The notes under the pieces: model-generated
What the model was told of the DNA's origin: nothing
Seen by the model: only the letters and a program-made list of their open reading frames with translations
Databases searched by the model: none
Shown: in pieces, positions 8,745 through 17,909 of the stretch
How positions within the stretch are numbered: position 1 is the first letter of the stretch
Layout of the letters: every line of letters begins with the position of its first letter
Made by a program: the position numbers and the translations under genes
Assembly (NCBI RefSeq): GCF_000717915.1
Contig: NZ_JOCX01000046.1
Coordinates: 1 to 53,652 of the forward strand
DNA length: 53,652 nucleotides
Direction of reading: 5' to 3'
From: Streptomyces sp. NRRL S-244
GTDB taxonomy: Bacteria; Actinomycetota; Actinomycetes; Streptomycetales; Streptomycetaceae

Positions 8745-9706
8745 CTGAATCAGCGGACAGGTCGTCGGATACCACGAACAACTCACACGACTCGGAATCA
8801 GTGGTTCCGGGGCGGGGGCGGACCGTCTTCCTCCTCGCGCACACAGGGCGGCCGGCGGCCATCCGAAGCGCCGAGCTGGTGGTACAGGGGCTGCTCAAGA
8901 ACGGTCTGGGCGTACGGGTCGTCGAGTACGAGGCGAGGGACCTGCCGCTGCCGCCCGAGGTGGAGCTGGTGGCCGAGTGCACCCCCAAGGTGCTCGAAGG
9001 CTGCGAGCTGCTGATCGTGCTGGGCGGCGACGGGACCCTGCTGCGCGGTGCGGAGTTCGCGCGCGGCTCGGGGGTGCCGATGCTGGGCGTGAACCTGGGC
9101 CGGGTGGGATTCCTCGCGGAGGCGGAGCGGGACGACCTGGACAAGGTCGTGGACCGGGTCGTGACGCGGGAGTACGAGGTCGAGGAGCGGATGACCCTCG
9201 ACGTGCTCGTCCGGACGAACGGCGACGTGATCCACCGGGACTGGGCGCTGAACGAGGCCGCGGTCCAGAAGGTGTCCCCCGAGCGGATGCTCGAAGTGGT
9301 CCTGGAGATCGACGGGCGCCCGGTGTCCGGGTTCGGCTGCGACGGGATCGTCTGCGCGACCCCGACCGGTTCGACGGCGTACGCCTTCTCCGCGGGCGGG
9401 CCGGTGGTCTGGCCGGAGGTGGAGGCGCTGCTGATGGTGCCGATCAGCGCGCACGCGCTGTTCGCGAAGCCGCTGGTCACCTCGCCGGACTCGGTGCTGG
9501 CGGTGGAGGTGCAGCAGGGGGTTCCGCACGGGGTGCTGTGGTGCGACGGCCGCCGGATGCTGGAGCTGCCGGCCGGGGCCCGGGTGGAGGTCCGGCGGGG
9601 GGCGGTGCCGGTGCGGCTCGCCCGGCTGCACCACGCGTCGTTCACGGACCGGCTGGTCGCGAAGTTCGCGCTGCCGGTGTCGGGGTGGCGCGGGGCGCCT
9701 CGCTGA
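8741..9706 (+). CDS. nadK: NAD kinase
   Basis: A 321-residue ATP-NAD kinase that phosphorylates NAD to NADP. The GGDGT motif (VLGGDGTLLRG) lies near residue 95. Other family segments are GVNLGRVGFLAE, WALNEAAVQK, the diglycine-type CDGIVCATPTGSTAYAFSAGGP segment and LFAKPLVTSPDS. GTG 8741 is preferred over a longer in-frame start at 8672: it overlaps the tlyA stop by four bases and is preceded by GGAGGGG at good spacing. The first ~25 residues are Ser/Thr-rich and poorly conserved. Confidence 0.95.
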
Positions 9707-9718
9707 GAGCCCGCCTAA

Positions 9719-9734
9719 TAGCACATGCGTTCGG
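9719..9734 (+). promoter_or_regulatory. Candidate LexA (SOS) box upstream of recN
   Basis: The core GCACATGCGTTC (9721-9732) differs from the actinobacterial SOS core GAAC-N4-GTTC at one base, and it keeps a CG-rich outer context. TAATAG immediately to the left (9717-9722) could act as a -10 element that a repressor would cover. The site sits in the short gap between nadK and recN. Confidence 0.45.
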
Positions 9735-9758
9735 GAAACTCCCGACGGGTGACGTCAC

Positions 9759-11522
9759 ATGGCATCGGTGAAACCTCGGTATCGTCGTCCCGTGCTTGAG
9801 GAGATGCGGATACGGTCGCTCGGGGTCATCGACGACGCGGTGGTCGAGCTGTCGCCCGGTTTCACCGCGGTGACCGGCGAGACCGGCGCGGGCAAGACGA
9901 TGGTCGTCACCAGCCTCGGCCTGCTGCTCGGCGGTCGCGCCGACCCGGCCCTGGTGCGGATCGGGGCCAAGGCGGCGGTCGTGGAGGGCCGCATCGTCAT
10001 GCGCCCCGGCGCGCCCGCCGCCGTACGCGCCGAGGAGGCCGGGGCCGAGCTCGACGAAGGCGCCCTGCTGATCAGCCGGACCGTGTCCGCCGAGGGGCGC
10101 TCGCGCGCCCACGTCGGCGGCCGCTCCGTGCCCGTCGGCCTGCTCGGCGAACTCGCGGACGACCTGGTCGCCGTACACGGGCAGACCGACCAGCAGGGGC
10201 TGCTGCGGCCGGCCCGGCAGCGCCAGGCCCTCGACCGGTACGCGGGAGACGCCGTCGCCGTCCCGCTGGAGAAGTACGGGGCCGCCTACCGGCGGCTGCG
10301 CGCGGTCGCCGTCGAACTCGACGAGATCACCACCCGGGCCCGGGAACGGGCCCAGGAGGCCGACCTGCTGCGCTTCGGCCTGGAGGAGATCGCGGCCGTG
10401 GAGCCGCTGGCCGGCGAGGACGCCGAGCTGGCGGCGGAGGCCGAGCGGCTCGGCCACGCCGAATCGCTGGCCTCGGCGGCGCAGATCGCGCACGGGGCGC
10501 TCGCCGGCGACGTCGAGGACCCGGAGGGCGTCGACGCGAACACGCTCGTCGCCGGCGCGCACCGGGCCCTGGACGCCGTACGGTCGCACGACCCGGCGCT
10601 CGGCGCGCTCGCGGAGCGGATCGGGGAGCTCGGGATCCTGCTGGCCGACGTGGCCGGGGAACTGGCCGGGTACGCGGACGACCTGGACGCCGATCCGCTG
10701 CGGCTGGCCGCGGTGGAGGAGCGGCGGGCGGCGCTGACCCAGCTGACGCGCAAGTACGGCGACTCGATCGACTCCGTGCTGGAGTGGGCCGAGCGCGGTT
10801 CGGTGCGGCTGCTGGAGCTGGACGGCGACGACGAGCGGATCACCGAGCTGACCGCCGAGCGGGACGGGCTGCGGGCCGAACTGTCGCTGCTGGCACAGGC
10901 GCTGACGGACGCCCGGGTGGAGGCGGCGACGCGGTTCGCTTCGGCCGTCACGGAGGAGCTGGCCTCGCTGGCGATGCCGCACGCGCGGGTGACGATCGAC
11001 ATCCGGCAGGTGGAGGACCCCGAGGGCGTGGAGGTCGACGGCCGTCCGGTCGCGTACGGGCCTTCGGGCACGGACGAGGTCGAACTGCTGCTGGCCCCGC
11101 ACCCGGGAGCCCAGCCGCGGCCGATCGCCAAGGGTGCCTCGGGCGGTGAGCTGTCGCGCGTGATGCTGGCGGTGGAGGTCGTGTTCGCCGGCTCCGACCC
11201 GGTGCCGACGTACCTCTTCGACGAGGTCGACGCGGGCGTCGGCGGCAAGGCGGCCGTCGAGGTCGGGCGGCGGCTCGCGAAGCTCGCGAAGTCGGCGCAG
11301 GTCGTGGTCGTCACGCACCTGCCGCAGGTGGCCGCCTTCGCGGACCGGCAGCTGCTGGTGGAGAAGACCAACGACGGATCGGTGACCAGGAGCGGGGTCA
11401 AGATCCTGGAGGGCGAGGACCGCGTCCGCGAGCTCTCGCGCATGCTGGCGGGCCACGAGGACTCGGTCTCCGCGCGGGCGCACGCGGAGGAACTCCTGGC
11501 GGCGGCGCGCGCGGACGCGTAG
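9759..11522 (+). CDS. recN: DNA repair protein RecN
   Basis: A 587-residue SMC-like ATPase involved in double-strand break repair. Walker A is TGETGAGKTMVV near residue 42. Helical coiled-coil arms (roughly residues 165-370) flank a central hinge. The C-terminal ABC signature is KGASGGELSRVMLAVE, Walker B is TYLFDEVDAGVGGKAA, followed by VVVTHLPQVAAFAD. ATG 9759 gives the longest product. GTG 9792 (then LEEMRIRSLGV) is a credible alternative because conservation begins there and the candidate SOS box and promoter would then leave a normal leader. A strong hairpin follows the stop. Confidence 0.93.
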   Translation: MASVKPRYRRPVLEEMRIRSLGVIDDAVVELSPGFTAVTGETGAGKTMVVTSLGLLLGGRADPALVRIGAKAAVVEGRIVMRPGAPAAVRAEEAGAELDEGALLISRTVSAEGRSRAHVGGRSVPVGLLGELADDLVAVHGQTDQQGLLRPARQRQALDRYAGDAVAVPLEKYGAAYRRLRAVAVELDEITTRARERAQEADLLRFGLEEIAAVEPLAGEDAELAAEAERLGHAESLASAAQIAHGALAGDVEDPEGVDANTLVAGAHRALDAVRSHDPALGALAERIGELGILLADVAGELAGYADDLDADPLRLAAVEERRAALTQLTRKYGDSIDSVLEWAERGSVRLLELDGDDERITELTAERDGLRAELSLLAQALTDARVEAATRFASAVTEELASLAMPHARVTIDIRQVEDPEGVEVDGRPVAYGPSGTDEVELLLAPHPGAQPRPIAKGASGGELSRVMLAVEVVFAGSDPVPTYLFDEVDAGVGGKAAVEVGRRLAKLAKSAQVVVVTHLPQVAAFADRQLLVEKTNDGSVTRSGVKILEGEDRVRELSRMLAGHEDSVSARAHAEELLAAARADA

Positions 11523-11536
11523 CGGCTGCCATAGGC

Positions 11537-11575
11537 CGAGAGGGCCCGGGACGGCATCCGTCCCGGGCCCTCGGC
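11537..11575 (+). terminator. Hairpin terminator after recN
   Basis: A perfect 15-bp stem (gagggcccgggacgg paired with its complement) has a three-base loop and begins 17 bases after the recN stop. There is no U-tract, as is common for terminators in very GC-rich actinomycetes. Confidence 0.8.
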
Positions 11576-11734
11576 GCGCGCCGGGAAGGTGACGGGCGCT
11601 ACGCCGTGTGGGTGAGGCTCGGGGGCGCGTGACGGTATCTCCTGCGGGATCCGCACCCGTATGGTCCCGGAACGCACGTGCGGACTGGCATCCTGGGCGA
11701 CGTCTCTGCCTCCCTCACCCTGGAGCTTCGGCCC

Positions 11735-12853
11735 GTGAGCAGCTCCCCGGTCTCGATCCCGGTCCCCGCACAGCCGTACGGGCGGCCGCCGCTCCGCACC
11801 GTCCAGGTACTCGGCGGCGCCAGCGCGGGCAGCAGCGCGCACGTACGGTCGCTGACGACCGGGCTCGCCGCGCGCGGGGTACGGGTCACGGTGTGCGCGC
11901 CCGTGGAGGCGGAGGGGGAGTACGACTTCACCGGCGCGGGGGCGCAGTTCACCCCGGACGCGGTGAGTGCGCTGCGGGCCGTGTGCGCCGGGGCGGACGT
12001 GGTGCACGCGCACGGGGTGCGGGCCGGGATGCGGGCCGCGCTGGCGCTGCGCGGGCGCCGGGTGCCGCTGGTGGTGACCTGGCAGGGCGGCGGGCCGGCG
12101 GCCGAAGGGGCGTTCGGGCGGCTGGGGCGGGTGCTGGAACGGCATGTGGCGCGGGCCGCGGCCGTGGTGCTGGGCGCTTCGTCGGACCAGGTGGACCTGG
12201 CGCGGGCGCGCGGTGCGCGGGACGCGCGGCTGGCGCCGGTGGCCGTGCCGATGGGGCAGACCGGCCCGGACGCCGGGGCGGACCCCGGCAAGGCGCGGGC
12301 GGAACTGGGCGCGGTGGAACGGCCGTTGCTGATCGCGGTCGGGAGCCTGGTGGAGCACCGGGGGTACTCGGTGTTGCTGGACGCGGCGCGGGCGTGGCGG
12401 GTGCTGGAGCCGCTGCCGCTGGTGGTGATCGCGGGGGAGGGCCCGCAGCGGGCCGAACTGGCCCGGCGGATCGAGGCCGAGGGGCTGCCGGTACGGCTGC
12501 TGGGGCGCCGCCGCGACGCCGCGCAGCTGCTGGCGGCGGCGGACGTGGCGGTGCTGCCGAGCCGGTGGGAGGCGCGGTCCCTGCTGGCGCAGGAGGCACT
12601 GCGGGCGGGGGTACCGCTGGTCGCGACGGCGGTCGGGGGCGTCCCGGAGCTGATCGGGGAGGCGGGGGTGCTGGTGCCGTACGGGGACGCGGCCGCCCTG
12701 TCCTCGGCGGTGACGGACCTCCTCGCGGACCCGCCCCGCCGCGCCGCCCTCGCCGCAGCGGGCCACGCCCAGGCGGCCACCTGGCCCACGGAGGACGACA
12801 CGGTGGCCCAGATCCTGTCGGTCTACGACGAGCTGATGGACCGACTCAAGTAG
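11735..12853 (+). CDS. Glycosyltransferase family 4 protein
   Basis: A 372-residue GT-B retaining glycosyltransferase. The N-terminal domain has VLGGASAGSSAHVRSLTTGL and DVVHAHGVRAG. The C-terminal domain has LLIAVGSLVEHRGYSVLLDA and IAGEGPQRAELARRI. The donor-binding E-x7-E segment lies around EARSLLAQEALRAGVP, followed by TAVGGVPELIGEAGVLVPYGD. Donor and acceptor are unknown. GTG 11735 is chosen because GGAG lies nine bases upstream; GTG 11678 would add 19 residues without an obvious Shine-Dalgarno. It is probably a single-gene unit bounded by hairpins. Confidence 0.87.
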   Translation: MSSSPVSIPVPAQPYGRPPLRTVQVLGGASAGSSAHVRSLTTGLAARGVRVTVCAPVEAEGEYDFTGAGAQFTPDAVSALRAVCAGADVVHAHGVRAGMRAALALRGRRVPLVVTWQGGGPAAEGAFGRLGRVLERHVARAAAVVLGASSDQVDLARARGARDARLAPVAVPMGQTGPDAGADPGKARAELGAVERPLLIAVGSLVEHRGYSVLLDAARAWRVLEPLPLVVIAGEGPQRAELARRIEAEGLPVRLLGRRRDAAQLLAAADVAVLPSRWEARSLLAQEALRAGVPLVATAVGGVPELIGEAGVLVPYGDAAALSSAVTDLLADPPRRAALAAAGHAQAATWPTEDDTVAQILSVYDELMDRLK

Positions 12854-12855
12854 CC

Positions 12856-12883
12856 GCAGCCGCCCACAGGGCGTGCGGCTGCG
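12856..12883. terminator. Hairpin between convergent glycosyltransferase and PucR genes
   Basis: A 9-bp stem (cgcagccgc with gcggctgcg) and a 10-base loop start three bases after the glycosyltransferase stop. A second small palindrome (ggggc-gga-gcccc, near 12894) follows. The PucR gene ends at 12959 on the opposite strand. Confidence 0.65.
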
Positions 12884-12958
12884 CAGGGGTCTGGGGCGGA
12901 GCCCCGGGGGCGGGGAGCCGCCCTGGCGCCGAGCCGCGCGAGCGGCGCGAGCGGCGCG

Positions 12959-14578
12959 TCAAGAAGGTACGTGGCGGCGGGCGCGGAGGGCCAGGCTCAG
13001 GGAGAGGACCGTCTCCGGGTCGTCCAGGTCCGTGCCCAGGAGCTCCGAGATGCGGGCCAGGCGGTTGTACAGGGTCTGGCGGTTGAGGTGCAGCTCGCGC
13101 GCCGTCTCCGCCTTGCGGCCCGCGTGGGCCAGGTACGTCTCCAGGGTCGGGAGGAGGGGCGGGCGGGACGTCAGGTCGTGGGTCCGCAGTGCGCCGATCG
13201 CCCGGTCCACGAACGCCGCCAGGTCGGGATGCTCACGCAGCCGCCACAGGAGCAGGTCGATGTCCAGGCGGCGGGCGTCGTACCAGGGGCGGGAGGGCAG
13301 CCCGTGCGCCGCCGTGGCGGTCTCCGCCGCGTGCCGCAGGCCCGACGAGGCGGCGGCCCAGCCGCCCGCCACGCCCACCACCACCGCCGGCGGGGCCGCC
13401 GCGCGGTCCAGGCCGGCCCGCTCCACGCCCGCCCGGAGGGCGGCGGCCACGCGGTCCGCCACCGTCGTGCGTTCCGACTCGGAGCGCAGGGAGACCAGCA
13501 GGGGTACCCGGCCTTCCACCGGGCGTACGCCCAGGAGCACCGGTACGCCCACCGAGGAGAGCTCCTCCAGGACCGCCCTGGCCAGGACCGCCCAGTTGCC
13601 CGACGGGCCCAGGTCCGAAGACAGGCGCATCACCACCGGCAGGAGCGGGCCCGACCCCGGTTTGAAGCCCAGTACGCGGGCCTGCGCCGGGGCGTCCTCC
13701 GCCGAGATGCGGCCCTCCGCCAGGTCCGTCAGGAAGTCGCCGCGGCCGCGCGCCGCCAGTTCGTCCTCCTGGCGGGCCTGCATCAGGACCACGGCCAGTA
13801 CCCCCGCCGTCCGTTCCGCCGCCATCCGGTGGACGGGCAGCAGCGGCGCCGACACGCCCAGCAGGACCACCCGGGCGCGGACCGAGCCCGTGCCGTGGCC
13901 GCCGCCGGGCACGTCGATCAGGACCGCGTTCGCCGACGGCTCCGCCTCGCGCTGGCCCCGCAGCCCCTCCCAGACCTGGAGCGGGTCCGCCGCGGCTTCC
14001 CCGGAGACCGGGCCGGCCGCGTACAGGAGCTGCCCGTCGGGGGTCTCCAGGAACACCGGGTTGCCCGTGAAGTCGGCCAGGATGTGCAGGACTTGGGGGA
14101 TCCCGCCACCGCTGAGCAGGGCCTCCGTGCACCGCCGGTGCACCTCCTCGGCCCGCTGGAGCAGGGCGTAGTGGTGGTTGACGATCTCGGTGTGGATCTC
14201 CTCCGTGACCGCCACGAACGGCACCTCGCGGTGGAGCTGCACGAGCGGCAGGCCGGCCGCCCGGGCCGTCTCGACGAGCGTCGCCGGGAGCCGGGTGAAG
14301 CGCGGGCCCAGCTCGACCACCAGCGCGGCGATCCCCCGGTCCGCGAGGCGCCGTACGAAGGCACGCTGCTCGGCGGGGCGGGTGCCGAGGCCCAGCCCCG
14401 TGGTCAGCAGCAGCTCCCCGCCCTTGAGCAGGGAGGCGATGTTCGGCACCTCGCCCGCGTGCACCCAGCGCACGGTCCGGCCCAGACGGTCGGCGCAGGC
14501 CACCACCTCCGGCAGTCCGCTGCGCAGTCCGGGCAGTTCCAGTGCCCGCTGAACGGTGATCCCGCCCTGGTTGTCCAT
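12959..14578 (-). CDS. PucR family transcriptional regulator
   Basis: A 539-residue regulator with the usual PucR layout. The N-terminal purine-catabolism-regulator domain (residues ~8-125) contains GGELLLTTGLGLG and the ALVVELGPRFTRLP stretch. A central GGDEF-like CdaR domain follows (around 290-410). The C-terminal helix-turn-helix (ETYLAHAGRKAETARELHLN, then RQTLYNRLARISELLG) spans about 470-525. PucR proteins typically activate catabolic genes in response to small-molecule substrates. The gene lies 22 bases downstream of the FAD oxidoreductase gene on the same strand, so both are probably cotranscribed and the oxidoreductase may be a target. ATG 14578 directly precedes the conserved domain. 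Confidence 0.88.
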   Translation of the reverse strand: MDNQGGITVQRALELPGLRSGLPEVVACADRLGRTVRWVHAGEVPNIASLLKGGELLLTTGLGLGTRPAEQRAFVRRLADRGIAALVVELGPRFTRLPATLVETARAAGLPLVQLHREVPFVAVTEEIHTEIVNHHYALLQRAEEVHRRCTEALLSGGGIPQVLHILADFTGNPVFLETPDGQLLYAAGPVSGEAAADPLQVWEGLRGQREAEPSANAVLIDVPGGGHGTGSVRARVVLLGVSAPLLPVHRMAAERTAGVLAVVLMQARQEDELAARGRGDFLTDLAEGRISAEDAPAQARVLGFKPGSGPLLPVVMRLSSDLGPSGNWAVLARAVLEELSSVGVPVLLGVRPVEGRVPLLVSLRSESERTTVADRVAAALRAGVERAGLDRAAAPPAVVVGVAGGWAAASSGLRHAAETATAAHGLPSRPWYDARRLDIDLLLWRLREHPDLAAFVDRAIGALRTHDLTSRPPLLPTLETYLAHAGRKAETARELHLNRQTLYNRLARISELLGTDLDDPETVLSLSLALRARRHVPS

Positions 14579-14600
14579 GTCGCGGGACGCTACCAGGGGG

Positions 14601-15980
14601 TCAGGCCGGCTTGATGTTGTGGTTGAAGCGGAAGACGTTGTCCGGATCGTACGTCCGCTTCACCGCGCCCAGCCTGGCCAGATTCTCCGCGCCGAGACCG
14701 GCCGCCACGCGCTCGGAACCCTCGTCGCCGGTGAAGTTGAGGTAGACCGCGCCGGTGCTCCACGGCCGCACGTGGGCGCAGACGTCCTTCACCCACCGCA
14801 CGGCGCGCTCGTCCTCGGCCGGGTCCTCCCAGATGCCGAACGGGTGCGCGGCCCAGGGCGCGTCCCGGTACGGAACGGGGAACTCCGACGGCCCGTCCGC
14901 GATGGCCCCGCCCAGCGGGAACAGCACGTGCTGGGTCCCGCCCGTCGGCATCACGTTCCCGAGGGCGCAGAAGACGCTGACGAGTTCGTCCGGCATGCCG
15001 GTCAGGTACTCCGCGGACCAGTAGTTCCGCAGGCCCGGCGGGTCGTCCAGCATGCACTGGAAGTCCGCGTAGGGCAGGGCGGTGAGCACCTCCACCTCGT
15101 GCGGCAGTGCGAGCAGCGGCGCCGCCAGCTTGCGCAGCGCCTCCTCGTCGCCCGCGTACGTGAGCAGGGCGCCCGCCATCAGGGTCCCGACCAGGTGCTG
15201 CGGTACGAAGGGCTCCGGCGGGGCGGTCAGGTAGATCATGCCGCCGCCCGCCTCGGCGGGGCCGTTCTCGATGACGTCGCGGTAGGTGTGCAGGACCTCG
15301 GGCCCGGCCTCCAGGGGGTACAGCAGCATGCAGATCGCGAACTCGGGGAGCTCGTGCAGGCGTAGCGTGATCGAGGTCGCGACCCCGAAGTTCCCGCCGC
15401 CGCCGTGCAGGGCCCAGAACAGCTCCGGGTTGTCCTCGGCAGTGGCCGTCAGGGTGCTGCCGTCGGCGGTGACCAGGTCCACGCCGAGCAGGTTGTCGAC
15501 GGCCAGCCCGAACTTGCGGTCCAGCCAGCCGGAGCCGCCGCCGAGGGTGAAGCCGGTGACCCCGGTGGTGGAGACCCGGCCGCCGGTGGTGGCGAGCCCG
15601 TACGGCTGGCAGGCACGGTCCAGCACGCTCATCACCGCGCCGCCCCCGACGCGTACGGCCTTCGCCCCCGGGTGGACCGTGACCTCCTGCATCCGGCGCA
15701 TGTCGACGACCACGCCGCCGTCGTTGAGGGACATCCCCGCGACGCTGTGGCCGCCGCCGCGCACGGCAATGGGCAGGTCCAGCTCACGGGCGAACCGGAC
15801 GGTGGTGACGACGTCCGCCTCGCTCTCGCACCGGGCGATGACCGCGGGCCGGCGGTCGACCATCGCGTTGAAGACCGTCCGGGCCTCCTCGTACCCGGGA
15901 TCGCCGGGAGCGAAGACCTCACCGGCCAGATCCTCGCGGAGCACGGTCAGGGCCTGGCCGGCCTTCGAGGTGGGCGCCAT
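14601..15980 (-). CDS. FAD-binding oxidoreductase, berberine-bridge-enzyme type
   Basis: A 459-residue flavoprotein of the VAO/PCMH family. The FAD domain contains AVRGGGHSVAGMSLNDGG (residues ~93-110), whose histidine is the usual site of covalent FAD attachment. The second loop reads GGRVSTTGVTGFTLGGG, where bicovalent enzymes carry a Cys, so attachment here is probably through His alone. The C-terminal BBE motif is YLNFTGDEG and the end is YDPDNVFRFNHNIKP. Such enzymes oxidise alcohols, sugars or alkaloid-like compounds; the substrate is unknown. ATG 15980 has a strong AGGAGG-type site upstream. No secretion signal is seen. Confidence 0.9.
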   Translation of the reverse strand: MAPTSKAGQALTVLREDLAGEVFAPGDPGYEEARTVFNAMVDRRPAVIARCESEADVVTTVRFARELDLPIAVRGGGHSVAGMSLNDGGVVVDMRRMQEVTVHPGAKAVRVGGGAVMSVLDRACQPYGLATTGGRVSTTGVTGFTLGGGSGWLDRKFGLAVDNLLGVDLVTADGSTLTATAEDNPELFWALHGGGGNFGVATSITLRLHELPEFAICMLLYPLEAGPEVLHTYRDVIENGPAEAGGGMIYLTAPPEPFVPQHLVGTLMAGALLTYAGDEEALRKLAAPLLALPHEVEVLTALPYADFQCMLDDPPGLRNYWSAEYLTGMPDELVSVFCALGNVMPTGGTQHVLFPLGGAIADGPSEFPVPYRDAPWAAHPFGIWEDPAEDERAVRWVKDVCAHVRPWSTGAVYLNFTGDEGSERVAAGLGAENLARLGAVKRTYDPDNVFRFNHNIKPA

Positions 15981-16056
15981 GGCTCACCCCTCCTTCGGGA
16001 GGAGGCATAGGACCATTCCAGCGTAGGCGGGGCCGGGTGCAGCCGCGCGGCGCGGA

Positions 16057-16079
16057 GGTTCGGGGGCAGCCCCCGAACC
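16057..16079 (-). terminator. Hairpin terminator downstream of the GH15 gene
   Basis: An 11-bp perfect stem (ggttcgggggc with its complement) and a very short loop lie 25 bases beyond the leftward GH15 stop and 77 bases before the oxidoreductase start. It would separate the two leftward units. Confidence 0.65.
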
Positions 16080-16103
16080 CCATCGCCTCCGGAACGCCCG
16101 GCC

Positions 16104-17909
16104 TCAGCCCCCGTACGCCCCGCTCGCCGTCAGGCGCAGGGCCGTGTCGATCAGGGGGACGTGGCTGAACGCCTGGGGGAAGTTGCCGACCTGGCGCTGG
16201 AGGCGCGGGTCCCACTCCTCGGCCAGCAGTCCCAGGTCGTTGCGGAGCGCCAGCAGCCGCTCGAACAGCTGCCGCGCCTCGTCGACCCGGCCGATCATCG
16301 CCAGGTCGTCCGCCATCCAGAACGAGCACGCGAGGAACGCCCCCTCGTCGCCCTCGAGGCCGTCCACGCCCGCCTCGTCGCCGGTCGTCGGGTAGCGCAG
16401 GATGAACCCGTCGGGGGTCGACAGCTCGCGCTGGATCGCCTCGATCGTCCCGATGACCCGCTTGTCGTCCGGCGGCAGGAAGCCCATCTGCGGAATCAGC
16501 AGCAGGGAGGCGTCCAGCTCCTTCGACCCGTACGACTGGGTGAACGTGTTGCGCTCCTTGTCGTAGCCCTTCTCGCACACGTCCTGGTGGATCTCGTCGC
16601 GCATCTCGCGCCACCGCTCCAGCGGGCCGTCCGCGTCCCCGCTCTCGATCAGCTTGATCGTGCGGTCCACGGCCACCCACGCCATGACCTTGGAGTGCAC
16701 GAAGTGGCGGCGCGGGCCGCGCACCTCCCAGATGCCCTCGTCCGGCTGGTCCCAGTGCTCCTCCAGGTAGCGGATCAGCTTCAACTGGAGCACCGAGGCG
16801 TAGTCGTTGCGCGCCAGGCCCGTCATGTGGCCCAGGTGCAGGGCCTCGGTGACCTCGCCGTACACGTCCAGCTGGAGCTGGTGCGCGGCGCCGTTGCCGA
16901 CCCGGACCGGGCGGGAGTTCTCGTACCCGGGCAGCCAGTCCAGCTCGGTCTCGCCGAGTTCCCGCTCGCCGGCGATCCCGTACATGATCTGGAGGTTCTC
17001 CGGGTCCCCGGCGACCGCGCGCAGCAGCCACTCGCGCCAGGCCTGGGCCTCTTCGCGGTAGCCGGTGCGCAGCAGCGAGGACAGGGTGATGGCGGCGTCG
17101 CGCAGCCAGGTGTAGCGGTAGTCCCAGTTCCGGACGCCGCCGATCTCCTCCGGGAGCGAGGTGGTGGGCGCGGCGACGATGCCGCCGGTGGGGCCGTACG
17201 TGAGCGCCTTGAGGGTGATCAGGGAGCGGATCACGGCTTCGCGGTAGGGGCCGTGGTACGTGCAGTGGTCGACCCACTCGCGCCAGAACGCGGTGGTGGT
17301 CGCCAGCGCCTCCTGCGCGTCGGGGGTCTCCGGCGCGCCCTTGTGGGAGGGCTGCCAGCTGATGCAGAAGGCCTTGCGGTCGCCGGGGCCGACGGTGAAG
17401 TCGGAGTACGTCGTCAGGTCCTTGCCGTACGTCTGCGCGTCGGTGTCCAGCCAGACCGAATCGGGGCCCGCGACGGCGACGGTGCGCCCGTCGACCTTGT
17501 GCACCCAGGGCACGACCCGGCCGTAGCTGAAGCGCATGCGCAGCGCGGAGCGCATCGGGACGCGCCCGCTGACGCCCTCGACGATGCGCACGAGCTGCGG
17601 CGCGTGGTCCTCGCGGGGCGGCATGAAGTCGGTCACGCGGACCGTGCCGCGCGGCGTGTCCCACTCCGATTCCAGGATGAGCGAGTCGCCCTGGTAGCGG
17701 CGGCGGGTCGCCGCGGGGGCTTCGGCGCCCCCGTGGAACGCCGGGCCGATGCGCCAGAAGCCGTGATCCTCCGTTCCGAGGATGCTCGCGAAGACGGCAT
17801 GGGAGTCGAAACGGGGCAGACACAGCCAGTCCACCGATCCGTCCCGGCAGACCAGCGCGGCGGTCTGCATGTCCCCGATCAGTGCGTAATCCTCGATGCG
17901 CCCGGACAC
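16104..17909 (-). CDS. Glycoside hydrolase family 15 protein (glucoamylase/trehalase-like)
   Basis: A 601-residue cytoplasmic-type GH15 enzyme with no signal peptide. The N-terminal beta-rich domain starts IEDYALIGDMQTAALVCRDG and has DWLCLPRFDS. The (alpha/alpha)6 barrel carries NWDYRYTWLRDAAITL, the acidic DEGIWEVRG segment and HSKVMAWVAVDR. The C-terminal part has LLAEEWDP and QVGNFPQAFSHVPLI. The two Glu-containing segments fit the inverting GH15 mechanism. In actinomycetes this architecture includes trehalases as well as glucan hydrolases, so the substrate is open. Its ATG is 477 bases from pyrG in a divergent arrangement. Confidence 0.88.
   Translation of the reverse strand: MSGRIEDYALIGDMQTAALVCRDGSVDWLCLPRFDSHAVFASILGTEDHGFWRIGPAFHGGAEAPAATRRRYQGDSLILESEWDTPRGTVRVTDFMPPREDHAPQLVRIVEGVSGRVPMRSALRMRFSYGRVVPWVHKVDGRTVAVAGPDSVWLDTDAQTYGKDLTTYSDFTVGPGDRKAFCISWQPSHKGAPETPDAQEALATTTAFWREWVDHCTYHGPYREAVIRSLITLKALTYGPTGGIVAAPTTSLPEEIGGVRNWDYRYTWLRDAAITLSSLLRTGYREEAQAWREWLLRAVAGDPENLQIMYGIAGERELGETELDWLPGYENSRPVRVGNGAAHQLQLDVYGEVTEALHLGHMTGLARNDYASVLQLKLIRYLEEHWDQPDEGIWEVRGPRRHFVHSKVMAWVAVDRTIKLIESGDADGPLERWREMRDEIHQDVCEKGYDKERNTFTQSYGSKELDASLLLIPQMGFLPPDDKRVIGTIEAIQRELSTPDGFILRYPTTGDEAGVDGLEGDEGAFLACSFWMADDLAMIGRVDEARQLFERLLALRNDLGLLAEEWDPRLQRQVGNFPQAFSHVPLIDTALRLTASGAYGG

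Noticed and set aside
10286..12766. An 826-codon leftward frame opposite recN
   Set aside because: No recognisable domain; opposite RecN and the glycosyltransferase, which have full motif sets.
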